Assembly (NCBI GenBank): GCA_963556255.1
Contig: OY744606.1
Location: 81,415,927-81,479,926 of the forward strand
DNA: 64,000 nt
Direction: 5' to 3'
Origin: Allolobophora icterica
Lineage: Eukaryota; Annelida; Clitellata; Crassiclitellata; Lumbricidae
Positions 19,465-30,574 of this stretch are shown piece by piece. The notes beneath the pieces were generated by a model that saw only the letters and a program-made list of their open reading frames with translations, searched no databases and was not told the origin of the DNA. Numbering within the stretch: the first letter of the stretch is position 1; each line of letters opens with the position of its first letter. Made by a program: the position numbers and the translations under genes.

Positions 19465-21490
19465 GGCCTGGTTGAGCAACGCAAAAACAACCCAGAACGT
19501 CTTTGGTCCTCAATCTCCGGCCTACTGGGACAGGGTACGTGTTCAGTGGGTCCTCCTGCCTTTTCTGCTGAGGATTTTCTTCAGATGATGACATGGAAGA
19601 TTGCTGATCTTCGAGCGAAGACTCTTGATGCCCCTCCTCCGCAATTCTCCCATACGGATGACACCTTTGAAGAATGCCTTTAATCCTTGAAACGGAACTC
19701 TGTCAAATAATTGGATCATAAAACAAAAATCATGCGAACTGGACCCTCTTCCCCCATTTTTGGTTAACATTTTAGACGATTTACTTCCATTTCCAGTTTA
19801 TATATTTAACGGGTCGCTTTTAAGAGGGTTACCTACCTGCTTCCCAAAAACGGGCTATTGTTTTCCCGACCTTGAAAAAGCAAAACCTTGACCAAAATGC
19901 CTGTCAAAATTACCGGCCCATCTCCCATCTTTCTTTCCTCTCAAAGACCCTCGAGAGACTAGTTTCACTCCAGCTACTCCCGTATTTTGAGCAAGCTGAG
20001 CTTTTGCCGGCCGCCCAATCTGGCTTCAGGGGCCACCATTCCACCGAAACTGCTCTCTTATCCCTACTTTCTGATATTTATATAGCTATTCATCACTCTC
20101 ATCTTTCTCTCCTGGCTCTTTTTGATGTCTCATCTGACTTTGACATGGTTGACCATGAGATCCTCCTTCAGCGACTGGAGCTGTCCTGTGGCCTATCTGG
20201 TGTTCCTGTTCTTGGCTTAAATCATACCTCTCTGACCGCCCACAGCTGGTTGTCCTTGGTAAAACCAGGACTCAGTGGTGGACAGAGGTGTAATTTGGTG
20301 TTCCCCAGGGGTCGGTGCTCGGTCCCATCCTATACATCCTTTTCACTGCTGAATATCCCGTCTCTATTTACTAAACATGGGGCAAATGGCCATCTTTTTG
20401 CAGATGATGCTCAGGCTTTTGTACATGGTCCGTCAACTGATCAACTCTCCCTTGTTTGCTCCATTGACCATCTTGTCTCTGACCTTCACTGCTGGATGTT
20501 GACTAACCGTCTGTGCCTAAACACTGCTATGACTCAATTGATCTGGTTTGGGACTAAACAGCAGCTTGCTAAACTCAAATTGCCATTGCTGACTGAGAAA
20601 TTCCCTGCTTACACCTACTCTGATGCTGGCGTGTGGTGAGGGGAGGAGAAGACGGGGTCGCCCAAGGAGGAGATGGATGGATGAGATACAAGATGTAACT
20701 GGTATGAATTTGGCGGAATTGAGGGACTTGTCATCGAATAGGAGGCAATGGAGAGTGTTCACCATGGCGATCGCTAGAGCTCCACGAGCTGACAGCACAA
20801 GGTGACAAGGTGACACCTACACTTCCACCGTCCGCGACGTGGGTGTCACACTTGACTCCTCACATTCACAGATCATATCTCCAACATGATTCGCTCTTGC
20901 TTTTTTCAACTGAGGAGTCTCAGGGCCATCAGACGTCTCACCTTCTGTATTTATCACCATAGTTCACGCATTTGTCTGTTCACGCTTGGACTACTGCAAC
21001 TCGCTCCTCATGGGTCTCCTCAAGCAGCGTCTCCCCCTTCAACCTGTCCTAAATGCTTCTGCTAGGCTCATCACTCGACTCCCCCGGTTTGCCCATTTCT
21101 CTACTTGCATGCTTGATGTCCTTCGCTAGCTCCCTATTGTTGCGGGCATCCGATATAAGATCCTCTTCCTTGTCTCTAAATCTCAGCAGCCTACTGCTCC
21201 GAAATATCTCTCGAACTACCTGCGAAAACCGCTATCTGCATCTTCTTCTCGCTCACTGCGCTCTGTGAATAGGCTTGATCTTTTTGTTCTCAGGGCTAAA
21301 ACTGCCTTGACCCAGCACCGGGCGTTTGCTGTAGTGGTCTCACGATCTGAAATGACCTTCGCTCTCTGCTCAGGGCCAAACTTATGACTGGTTTTCCTCA
21401 TCGGTCTCGCGTTCTCTAAAGGCATTTCTGTTTCCCCAGGGCTTCTGTGCTAAGAGCGCCTCTGGATAGTAATTCTGCCATCTGTTTTTT
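19465..21490 (+). pseudogene. CR1/L2-type LINE ORF2 remnant (reverse transcriptase)
   Basis: A broken non-LTR retrotransposon. The linker before RT reads NNPERLWSSISGLLGQG and then APPPQFSH. The RT then reads NYRPISHLSFLSKTLERLV, QSGFRGHHSTETALLSLLSD, LFDVSSDFDMVDHEILLQRL, and HLFADDAQ with the catalytic ADD box near 20390-20412. Several frameshifts and stops follow, and a second element interrupts it at 20619-20812. The region after the insertion (VRDVGVTLDSSHSQ onward) continues to the C-terminal end. Jockey-superfamily members of CR1/L2 type share these motifs. Dead copy. Confidence 0.85.
20619..20812 (+). mobile_element. Nested 5'-truncated second LINE with target duplication
   Basis: It encodes GEGRRRRGRPRRRWMDEIQD and then NLAELRDLSSNRRQWRVFT, the arginine-rich C terminus typical of another non-LTR element ORF2 (the GRGRPRKRWMDDI type). 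It is flanked by ACACCTAC at 20611-20618 and 20813-20820. The host LINE frame resumes after it (TVRDVGVTLDS). It ends in a short GACAAGGT repeat. Confidence 0.75.
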
Positions 21491-22443
21491 GGCAGTGCTA
21501 CATATGTGTCTTTAGTTCCATCGCATTCCTTAACCCAGAAAATGTTAATTTAGACTCTAAAAAAATCATGTTTCCATCACATACATGACATTACTTACAG
21601 CCATTCGAAGATAGTTGGCCGCCATTTTGTCCGCCATTTTGTTTTTTTGGCAGTGCTACATACGTGTCTTTAGTTTCATCGCATTCCTTGATCCGGAAAT
21701 TGTTACTTTAGACTATAGAATCATGTTTCCATCATATACACGACTTTATGTACACGATTTACGTATAGCCAGTTGAAGATATTTTGCCGCCATTTTGGCC
21801 GCCATTTTGTTTTTTGGCAATGCTACATATGTGTCTTTAGTTCTATCGCATTCCTTGACCCCGAAAATGTTAATTTAGACTCTAAAATCAAATTTCCATC
21901 ACATACATGACTTAACTAACACCCATTCGAAGATACTTGTCCGCCATTTTGTCCGCCATTTTGTTTTTTGGCAGTGTTACATATGTATATTTAGTTTCGT
22001 CGCATTCCTTGACCCCGAAAATGTTAATTTAGAATCTAAAATTGTGTTTCCATCACATACATGACCTTACTTACAGCCATTCGAAGATATTTGGCCACCA
22101 TTTTGTCCGCCATCTTGTTTTTCCATGCAGCCGCTAAAAATTCAGCTTGCTAACCACGATTTTCGTTTTCAGCCGGGTCATTAGTCTAGAAACACCTGTT
22201 AGCAAATTGTTACATGATTTGCTCCTGTAGATTTGAGCAAGTTGTGTACATTTGAGTCATTCATTCCCCATTGGCGGCCATCTTTTTTTGGCGCCAAAAT
22301 TTGACCTTTTCCCGTGGTCCGATTTTGGTAAACTTTTAGTATGTTCATCTCCAGACCTAATGCACCCGAAAATCATCATAAAACGTTTTCTTGCAATTTG
22401 TTCCGGGTCAAATCGTATATTGACCCGACTAAATATACAGCGG

Positions 22444-22705
22444 GTCAGATTCCGAGGTGAAGTGTTCGAGAATTCCAGGTACGAAGAGGTAGAATAAATC
22501 AGACCAAGAGATTAACATGAAAGTTCGGGTCGGGTAGTCGGGTACCCAGGTTCGAAAGAGACACGACCGCGTTTTTCTAGCTGAAATTCAGCTAGTCAGA
22601 ATCCCTAGGTGAAGAGTACGAGAATCCCAAGTACGAAGGGGAATAATAAATCAGACCAAGAGAGTGATACGTGAACGTTCGGGTAGTCGGATACCCAGGT
22701 AGAAT
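22444..22705 (+). repeat. Tandem repeat of about 150 bp, two units
   Basis: Two diverged units start at GTCAGATTCCGAGGTGAAG (22444) and GTCAGAATCCCTAGGTGAAG (22596). Both contain AATAAATCAGACCAAGAGA and end GTAGTCGG.TACCCAGGT. It lies just outside the right arm of the palindrome. From 22706 to 23840 I see no gene or repeat I can name. Confidence 0.7.
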
Positions 22706-23842
22706 TATATTTGCTTGTCGTAACACGCAGCTCTGAGAACCGACTGAAGTGCGAGGTTGGGCCCCCTCGTGCGTAGGTCGGAACGAAGTTCTGTGTGTAG
22801 ATAGGAAGGTTATAGAGAGAAGACCTTCACTATCAGCGTGCCATGGAGACCCTTACCGTTATCTTTCGAAGCAGAATTTATCACTGTGTTGGTCGATAAT
22901 TGCCAACACAGAGGACGGGTAAGGAAGCTTACTCCGTAAATGTGGTTCATGACAAAATACGTGTGAGGCCGGTATGCCCTGCACGGAAATGGAGTGAGAG
23001 AAACGTGATAGTAGGAAGACGAGTTGTCAAATAGACAGATGCCTAGAGGACATGACGTAAAGAGTTACTGTGGCGAAGTGCGACATCGCCGACTTGCGCT
23101 AAATAAGTGACCTAAGGGCTGACCTAGTTTTGACAGCCGCCTGGTAGGCTAGATGCGCTAAGGTAGGCTAGATGCTCTAGGCTGATGTCAGATCAGTCAG
23201 AGAGTTGTGCAAGGGAGCCGCCATGACAGATGGTCGATGTTTTCCGAGGCTCGAAATTGTCGTCAAATTGCCGATTTAAGATGCAATTGTAGCGTACATT
23301 TGTGTAGTTTCGAGTAATTGGAAATCGATAAGTGAGCTGCTCAAGGTTTGACGCATTTGAGATGAGTTAACGGCCGATTTCTATCGAAATTCGACGATCC
23401 TGCGCCTGGTCTGGTGAACTCGAATCGACAGTGCATCGACTGTGGAGCTCAGCCGAAGTGATCTGTGTGCCGAGGTCGAATGTTCTCGAAAGCACAGGCA
23501 AAACCATTTATATCTTTCTTTCTAAATTTAAGAAGGTTAGATTTGGGCCGTAAGGTAATAGTTTAATCGCAAATTAGTTTATTTTGATTTGGGCAATCCG
23601 TGAGCACTGATTGCACTGATGACCCTCGTGAACCGGTTGGGGCCCTTATTTGCAAATTGATTGATGTCATACGAGTTGCTAGCATTGTGTTGAAAAGGTG
23701 TTGATCACGATCGCTAGTAAGGTGCTGACATATTATTGGTATATAAGTGTTTAATGAGAACTCTTATTGATAGATGAAAGACTGAAAGATCTTTTATGTA
23801 ATTGTAAATTTAAGTTTTAATTAGTTTGACAGTATTAAAATA

Positions 23843-24043
23843 ATGAGTTTAAATTCATCTGAACTGGTTGAATTGGTGTTGAATGATCCTAAGGCAAGAG
23901 CAGAGGTAACTCAAAGACTATTGGCGCAGTTAGTAGCCCAATCATGGCACGAAATGATAGAATGGATGATAGAACAGTATGACAGACTATATGATTGCCC
24001 GTCATATATGACGGGGAGGGAGAGGGAGAGGCAGGGCGTATAG
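23843..24043 (+). CDS. Short hypothetical frame overlapping the repeat block
   Basis: A 66-codon frame starting MSLNSSELVELVLNDPKARA and continuing VTQRLLAQLVAQSWHEMIEW. Its composition is protein-like and helical, and it is preceded by an AT-rich leader. From codon 31 it enters the repeated block; the first 30 codons are absent upstream of copy 1. I do not recognise it. It could be the amino end of a gag-like or other mobile-element protein, or chance. Confidence 0.3.
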   Translation: MSLNSSELVELVLNDPKARAEVTQRLLAQLVAQSWHEMIEWMIEQYDRLYDCPSYMTGRERERQGV

Positions 24044-25980
24044 GACGTCACCAATCGATGCTTCTTCCCTCAACCTGCCGTCAGATCGTGTGCCATATTG
24101 AGGGACTGGCGCCGGGAGGGAAGGCGGGAGAGATGGAGGCAGTAACAGGGAGAGGGATGGAGGGAAGGAGTTAGAGGGAGGTGAGGCAGAGGTATGGTGG
24201 GAGTGAATTTAGGGTGCCTATAAGGCTGGCCGACCGATGCATCAACTGCAGTCACTAATCGACTGGAGTCGTCCTACGTACAGCCTCTGAGGCAGCAGGA
24301 GTCACAGCGTTTGTCTTACGACAGACAGATGTACAGATGTATCATGTATACACAGAGCTCAGAAACTATATTATTAAAGAACGACAGAACAGAATACAAG
24401 GGAAGGCGATCGACAGATTTTGTCGTCTGATTCTGATCAGGCAATCACATGGCATGAACAATGAAGGGAGTCGACATACAGTCGATGACCCGGTTTACTA
24501 CATCGGTGTAGGTTGCGTCTCATGCGCCTCTGAAGTAGAGAGCGTGCTGATCGCTGTTCACTTCCCGATGCTGGCTTATTTCAGAAATTTGAATCTCGGG
24601 CTAGCACGGTCCGTACACAGGGACCTTAAATGACGTGATGCCCATTCAAACGGGCAGTGGTGGCGAAGGGTCTCACCCGATCAATTCATTGAAAATGAGT
24701 AGGGTCAAGGGCATATGGTCGCTATTTTAAAACGTGTACATTTACATTTACAGATAGAATGATCATGCAGAAACAACGTCGCCTTTGCCCCTTGACACTT
24801 CCAGCTTTAGTGGCCAACATTGTCAATATAGCTACGGCTAATTAAGGTACTACGAAACAGTTGTCTCATACGCCTTCTCGTCCGTTTGTCGGCATGTTCA
24901 GGCATGGGCGGCGATCCCGGGGGGTCGAGAGGGACAAGACCCCCCACCTTTAAGAGTGGGGGGACTCGCCATGCATCGGACCCCCCCCCCCAAATTTGGA
25001 AGAAACCCAAAAAAAGGTCATCAACTTTTTCGCGCTCAGAGTATAAAATTGTTAGCGCGAAAAAATTTTTGACCTCTTTTTTTTACCAGATCAGTTCAAA
25101 ACTCTTTTTTGACCATATCACTTCAAAAATGTCCCCCCCCACCTGTCAAACAAGATCGCCGCCACTGTGTTCAGGCTTAAGAAGTACTCGACCTTCCCTT
25201 GAAACGGTCAAACGGAGAAGCTGAACATTGCCAAACATATTTAAGCTTACTCGGCAGCGGTTCACATACCTTCGCATTGTCGTCGATCGCCAGCTAGGTC
25301 AGAAGCGCCGATAGTTATAGGTAGGAGCCTACTGCCTTCCTCTCCTCACGAGACTATCGCTAGCCTAAGTCTGCGTATTTCGCATTAAGCGGCCAGCAGA
25401 GAAGCGAGGACATTTAATTCGACCTATTCTCCATACGAAGGGGGGGGTAACCGATGACACGAAGTACAAACGACAAACCTGTGTGGCTTTTCCATTCGGA
25501 ACCAAATTCGACCCATACTTAGTGGTAAAAGTACTAGAAAATTACAAAGTTTAATTATTCACCACCTAATTATACACTCGCAGCTGTAATTCCTATTTTA
25601 CTTTGCACAGACGTCTGTCTCAAAAATCCACAGACGCACAAACCTCGTCTGCGTCCCATTCCCTGCAAACTCTGGGCCGGGAGTAGCCTACCACAAGCGT
25701 GATACTGCAACAGGACTATATTTTACAGCTATAGATCCTATGCAAATCGACCCTGGAAGGACAGAAGCATCGAAATTCACCCCTGAAATGATAATGTTAT
25801 ACCGCTTGTGCAACAATGAGTCTACTGTGCTTCCACAAACTCCGGCCATCATAAGCTGTCATCTGGACTATCACAATAGTCTGTTGTGTGCGCATACTAT
25901 TATATGGCCGGCCTGTATGAATGGTAAGCCGTCTCAGAGAAATACATATTAAAGGATTAAGCCAGAATGGAAGACAGAAT
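23932..25980 (+). repeat. Dispersed repeat block, copy 2 of 2
   Basis: A direct copy of 14225-16011, colinear apart from small indels and one clean 265-bp insertion (24903-25167, a hAT element) that copy 1 lacks. The shared internal frame (24337-24633) keeps residues such as KERQNRIQGKAIDRFCRLIL. The two copies bracket the minisatellite and the palindrome, 7.9 kb apart. Confidence 0.82.
24903..25167. mobile_element. Small non-autonomous hAT element with 8-bp target duplication
   Basis: TGTTCAGG flanks both sides (24895-24902 and 25168-25175). Termini CATGGGCGGCGATC and GATCGCCGCCACTG form 14-bp inverted ends with two mismatches. The homologous position in copy 1 (near 15161) reads TGTTCATG without an insertion, giving a natural empty site. 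The interior is C/G-rich with poly-C runs and no transposase. Confidence 0.88.
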
Positions 25981-26611
25981 ATTATATGCTGTGTATATAA
26001 GATGCTGTGTATATAAGGCAGAACGTCTTAATTTAATTTTTTAGACATCATGTTTTGTAAGTTCTTATGGTTCAGTATCGGCTTACCCAACTAGAGCCCT
26101 GCGCCGACGTCATAGTGTCGGCGGCGGCGCGCCGGTCATTTTGGGTCGGCGGCGGCGCGCCGATGAACAAAAATCGCCCAAGAAATGTCGGCATCGGCGC
26201 GGCGTAGTCAGAAGCATTGAGTCACTTATTAGTGCTGAACAGCCGTTGGTCCTGTGATCAGTCAAGAGGGCGAAGTTCTCTAAAGCTACTCCATCACACT
26301 GAAGCTCAACTACCTACAAAGGGACTGAGAGAGAAGACACCTTCAGACATTTGCCTTACAAATATGAACATCCTTAATTACACTGCACATCTGCATAGGT
26401 ATTGGCAAACTGTAATCAGATGAAGCAACATGCATTTGCATATTGCATGAAAACATTTGCATATGTACTGATACAGTGGCCTACAAACTACGTCACATGG
26501 CAGAGGCCGGATAACAGCATCAAACCCAGTAAGATTACACTGAGACATGACAGTAGGCTATAATTGTCAATATCTTAACTAAACACGTTATGGCAAGGCG
26601 CCCGTCCGAGG

Positions 26612-26690
26612 GGGGTTGCGGGAATCGAACCGCGTACTGCTGCTCTTCTGGTCATGAGTGTTACCATTACTCTATCCTCTCCTCAATTAT
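26612..26690 (-). other. tRNA-like sequence (SINE head or tRNA pseudogene)
   Basis: On the minus strand, GATAGAGTAATGGTAACACT resembles a box A/D-arm and CGCGGTTCGATTCCCGC is a good box B/T-arm. The anticodon arm does not fold convincingly and the acceptor stem is uncertain, so I call it tRNA-like rather than a functional tRNA. Confidence 0.45.
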
Positions 26691-26879
26691 ACCTTCTGTT
26701 CTGCAGGAATTAGTTAAATGGTATATCTTGATATTTATTATAGCACTTATAAACTCCTCTAACCTTACCACGTTCCCAAAATTTACATAATTGCAATATA
26801 AGACCACAGACATCAAAGACTACAATCAATAAGTTATAGAAGCTATTCAACATGAAGGTAACGAATGGGGAACACTGTA

Positions 26880-28002
26880 TAGGGTTACCATATTTCCGCA
26901 GAGGAAAAAGAGGACAAAAAATCAAAATCGTATCGGCGTATACGGTATACGCTACCTGGCGGTAACGCCGCTATGATTTATTTTATAGGCCTACTGTCGA
27001 AATTTGAACTGCAGAAAGTAATGTAAATGGCTTAAGACTTTTAGGCAATGAGCACGCACACAAAACAAAACAGATTTACAGTAGGTGGCTTTTCTTGAGA
27101 CAAGAAGAAAGACTTCAAGGCTGGAGACATCTGCAGCAATACCAGGAAATAGAGACAGCCATCGAGTTTTGCTGTGATAAAGTAGCTTACGATACTCAGC
27201 TGCAACAAATTCGCAGTAGGGCCTACTCCTTCAGGTGTTCAGTTCTAACCGTGTAAATTGAGAAATAGTTGTAAATTTTCAATGTAATTGACTCAATGTC
27301 AAGATCAAGTGTAGGCCTATCAGCGCCATGGTGCAGAGCGTACCGGGTAATTCAAAACATGAACTGGGCAACCAATACCAACTAAAGCTCCACTGTTTTG
27401 CCTTTTCATCTTCTTTAAATTAGCAAACACATTATTGCCATGAGCTCTAGGTTGAACACCTCCGAAAATTAGTATTGCAATATTATTGTCTCTGGCAAAG
27501 GCTATACACTTCTGAAATAAGTGATGCCTGTCCAAGCTGTCCCTTATGCATCTCGAAATGGTGTCTGCAGTTTCATCTGGAGTGCTGTGCACGTCAATGA
27601 GTTTCGACTGTAAACCGCCATTCTTCAAATCAAAGTATTGAATTAAAATAGGAAATAACTTCACAGAGTGACACAGACCCACGATTGCTACCGTCTGTAG
27701 CAACACCACAGTAACGTACATGACTCATTGCTTCGACCACCATCTGAACGGAATGCGGTGCTGGACTCAAAGGCATACAGCTAACAAATACAAGTTGGCG
27801 CGTTTCTGGTATATTATGTCGCTGTTCTAGGCTGCAAGTAAGTCAGTAACAAAGTATGGGTTCACCGTCCAGGGTTCCACGTAAGAAATTGTAGAGTGGA
27901 AAACCCGGACAAACGCCCAACTTCTGGAAAACCGCCCGGACGCCCGGACAGGGGCCTAAAAAGAGGACATGTCCGGGGAAACCCGGACGTATGGTAACCC
28001 TA
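26880..28002 (-). mobile_element. Inner hAT element with transposase fragment, nested in the outer hAT
   Basis: ACACTGTA flanks it at 26872-26879 and 28003-28010. Termini are TAGGGTTACCATA and its inverse TATGGTAACCCTA, with subterminal AGAGGAC segments. The minus-strand frame 27721-27320 (133 codons) carries FQKCIAFARDNNIAILIFGG and NNVFANLKKMKRQNSGALVG, then GIGCPVHVLN, resembling the catalytic-core region of hAT-derived/ZBED-type transposases. The rest of the transposase is missing, so this is an internally deleted copy. Confidence 0.88.
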
Positions 28003-29694
28003 ACACTGTAGTACTTTAGTACACATACAAAGACATGCGTTGCATATTGCTTTTGTTGTCAAGCTATTAAGGAAATGGCAACAGGAACAGAAGTATCAAA
28101 ACAATGGTTACTTGTAGGCCCTATCAAGATATCGCTTTAAGTGACTGTGTGTATCATGGCACAAAGACAAGACAAGATCATCAGAGTATAAGGAAAATTA
28201 ATTTGGTCAGGAAGACGATGCATTCTTAGTATCAAGACAAAGACCACAAACATTGTAATCAGCTATGTTCACTCTTTATCTTATTCATTAGCACACGAGT
28301 TCCTACCAAAGTGCCATTTCTGACAATACATGTAGGCTTGTTTAATAAAACATTTTGGCGTAGATATATATACTTATCAGCTTATCTTACATCTAAATCT
28401 TTTAAGAACTGTTAGACAGCCAAATTAGCCGTGTTTCAGCATCTTATATTACTAACACTCAAGCTGTTTGTGTAGAAATTTTATTCTGTCACAGAATGAG
28501 AGTTTTCACAGTGACTGTAAAACCGGCAACAGAGAAATATGATAGCTGTAAAAGTCAACACGAATTGGTGATATCATGGGCTCGTTGCATTGACGACACC
28601 AATTCGTGTTGCCGATCAAGTTTCGCAAAGAAACCAAGAAAAATAAAACGAAGTAAGTAAGTATAAGATGTCCACTTCCATTTCGCACCAAGGCAACAAT
28701 TTATCGCAATATCATGCAAAACATGAAAAATGCAACAATAACAATTAAGCATATGAAACTGGCGTCGGCGGCGCGCCGACAGATTGTCGGCGGCGGCGGC
28801 GGCGCGCCGACAAACAAAAATCGGCGGCGCCCACGAAATGTCGGCGGCGGCGGCGCGGGGCTCTATACCCAACCTGGCCAATAATGTAGGGCTAGCAAAA
28901 GACCACGTTGTTGGGCCTGCCAGAGCCCATAAATTAAGATTGCCCGGCAAGGGTTCGATGTGCCAAGACCGTGCAAGGCCTCCGTGCAGCCACGCCGACA
29001 GAAATTCCTAGCCGCTAGGCAGACCAGTCACGGGCCTTTAGACTATGTTTAGGTTTTAGGCCTATAAGAAAATTATAGCAAAGAAATTATAAGTGAGGTT
29101 ATTAGTCCGTCTAAGGTAGGCCATATATAGAATGCGCATAAAAGACGACTATTATTGCCAGCATATTAATTAACGAACCCTTTTCTGAGAAAAGTTCATC
29201 GTCAGGATATCGTACACCTGGAGAACGGACACTATAGTAGGCGTAAATAGACGAAATTTGTGTGCGGACGGTCATCCAACATCGAAAGTAGAAGAGGCAA
29301 CTATGTGGGCGACTTAAATTTGGCTGAAGGACTGGTCTGGAGTCACCCCCCCCCCTTGAAGTGATGTCGAGACCGCAGCCGCTTTAAAAAATCTGTCTAA
29401 GACGACACAATTCTTAGCTTTGATTTTCCGGTTGAAGCCAAACACTAATAATTCGCTGTAGTTTCATATGATGGCAAGGACCAGTTTATGTATAAAAGGA
29501 TCAGACGCCAAAAAAGTGGACGCAAAGTCGCAAACATATTTAAGACATAAAACATTGCCAGTCATTTCGGTCAATCAGTGATCATCACCGTTCAATTTGC
29601 TTGTCAACCTTTTAGTTTCACGCTTGATGTTCTGTTTGTACTGTTTTGATCAGCAGCGGTCGATCTATAGTATACGTTACTGTAGCAGTCATTT

Positions 29695-29790
29695 CATTTC
29701 ATTTACGGAACATTTATATAGCGCCCCTTCAAGGCTGTCTACTCAGGAGCGCTCCCAGTTCAGCCACGGCTAAAGAGAACAGCAGTGTAG
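29695..29790 (-). mobile_element. LINE 3' end fragment (antisense)
   Basis: On the minus strand the sequence ends in GGAGCGCTCCTGAGTAGACA, then CCTTGAAGGGGCGCTATATA and a (ATGAA)n-type tail. It is the same 3' end as the fragment at 36702-36920. Near 29905-29938 there is a separate CAATAAACAAGAATTGAATT tail-like sequence on plus. From 28874 to 29694 nothing else is recognised. Confidence 0.6.
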
Positions 29791-30008
29791 CTACTTGGAT
29801 GCCCCTCCCTAGCGGGACCTTGGTCCCTTCTGGGACACCCCTTGTGGTCAATGTCAACTTTATGTAAAGTCTTGTCGGTAATATACGTTGTTGATGTTGA
29901 TCGGTTGGTTGCAATAAACAAGAATTGAATTGAATTCGTATACATGTGACAATAAAGCATTTATAAATGAACATCACTATGATCACTGTACATATACATA
30001 CATATATG

Positions 30009-30012
<4 letters not shown>

Positions 30013-30090
<78 letters not shown>
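30013..30090. repeat. (TA)n microsatellite
   Basis: Nearly pure TA dinucleotides for about 78 bp. Frames reading YIYI on either strand are artefacts. From 30091 to about 30470 nothing is recognised. Confidence 0.98.
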
Positions 30091-30094
<4 letters not shown>

Positions 30095-30474
30095 GGCTGC
30101 CATTACATAGACAAAATTCTTAAAGTCTTAAACGTTTACACTCAGCAACGCAGTATCATGCGGTCATATATGTGAAACTTTCATCAAGCCATTTGAATGA
30201 TTTGGTCACTAACAATTATTACCTCTGCTGATCACGCGGAAATGCTAATGCAATGCGACGATGGCCACTGAGCACTATCAAATTTCTGTAACCAGCTTCA
30301 GCGTCAACTAATAGATTTGTCATAATGAATGTGCAGCAATGCAAACCGTTCAGACGTTCAGCACCCATCTAAGAACGTAGAATAGCTCTTTCAACGTTTA
30401 AGGCAACTGAAGCTGCGTTCGGCTGACCGCCGTGGAAAGGGGCATTGTACGTAAAAGAAGAAAGATATTGTGCA

Positions 30475-30535
30475 CCACTTAGCGACACCTGGCGTACCAG
30501 TAGTGGTACACGTACAACCGTTTGAGAACCTCTGT
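30475..30535. mobile_element. hAT-like terminal fragment
   Basis: AGCGACACCTGGCGTACCAG, then GTGGTACACGTACAACCGTT and GAGAACCTCTG. Read on the minus strand this starts CAGAGGTTCTCAAACGGTTG, a typical hAT terminus. The same subterminal stretch occurs near 13608-13660. The other end was not found. Confidence 0.5.
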
Positions 30536-30574
30536 TCTAAAACAACGTCAGACGTAGGCCTATAGCCCTATTAC

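Larger units (their letters stand above)
18268..22436. repeat. Large palindrome: two arms of about 1.0-1.2 kb flanking a LINE fragment
   Basis: The left arm (18268-19472) and right arm (about 21392-22436) are inverted copies. The outer ends read TTAGTAGGGTCAA and TTGACCCGACTAA. Each arm contains four to five subrepeats of about 150-160 bp built on AAAATGGCGGACAAAATGGC, CTTCGAATGGCTGTAAGTAA, GTGATGGAAACATGATTTT and GAATGCGATGAAACTAAAGA. The inner edges run into LINE 3' sequence: the left arm carries an inverted copy of the LINE tail (CTATCCAGAGGCGCTCTTAG) whose direct copy is at about 21450-21475. Alternatives are a foldback transposon or a genomic inverted duplication. Confidence 0.85.
26092..28865. 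mobile_element. Outer hAT-type element, 2.77 kb, with 8-bp target duplication
   Basis: TACCCAAC occurs at 26084-26091 and 28866-28873. The ends are TAGAGCCCTGCGCCG and, inverted, CGCGGGGCTCTA. Subterminal regions are rich in GTCGGCGGCGGCGCGCCGAC (26130-26205; 28765-28855). Size of duplication and end structure fit hAT. No transposase of its own was recognised. A second hAT (26880-28002) is inserted within it, and a tRNA-like sequence lies at about 26690-26612. Confidence 0.85.

Noticed and set aside
14225..25980. LTR retrotransposon with 1.8-2.0 kb LTRs
   Set aside because: The direct copies lack TG/CA ends, no target duplication or primer-binding site was found, and the interior has no gag-pol, only a non-LTR LINE, a palindrome and minisatellites.
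26612..26690. Functional tRNA gene
   Set aside because: Good box B, but the anticodon and acceptor stems do not pair well, and it lies inside a transposon.
29729..30175. Open frames with YIYI repeats
   Set aside because: Translations of the (TA)n tract.
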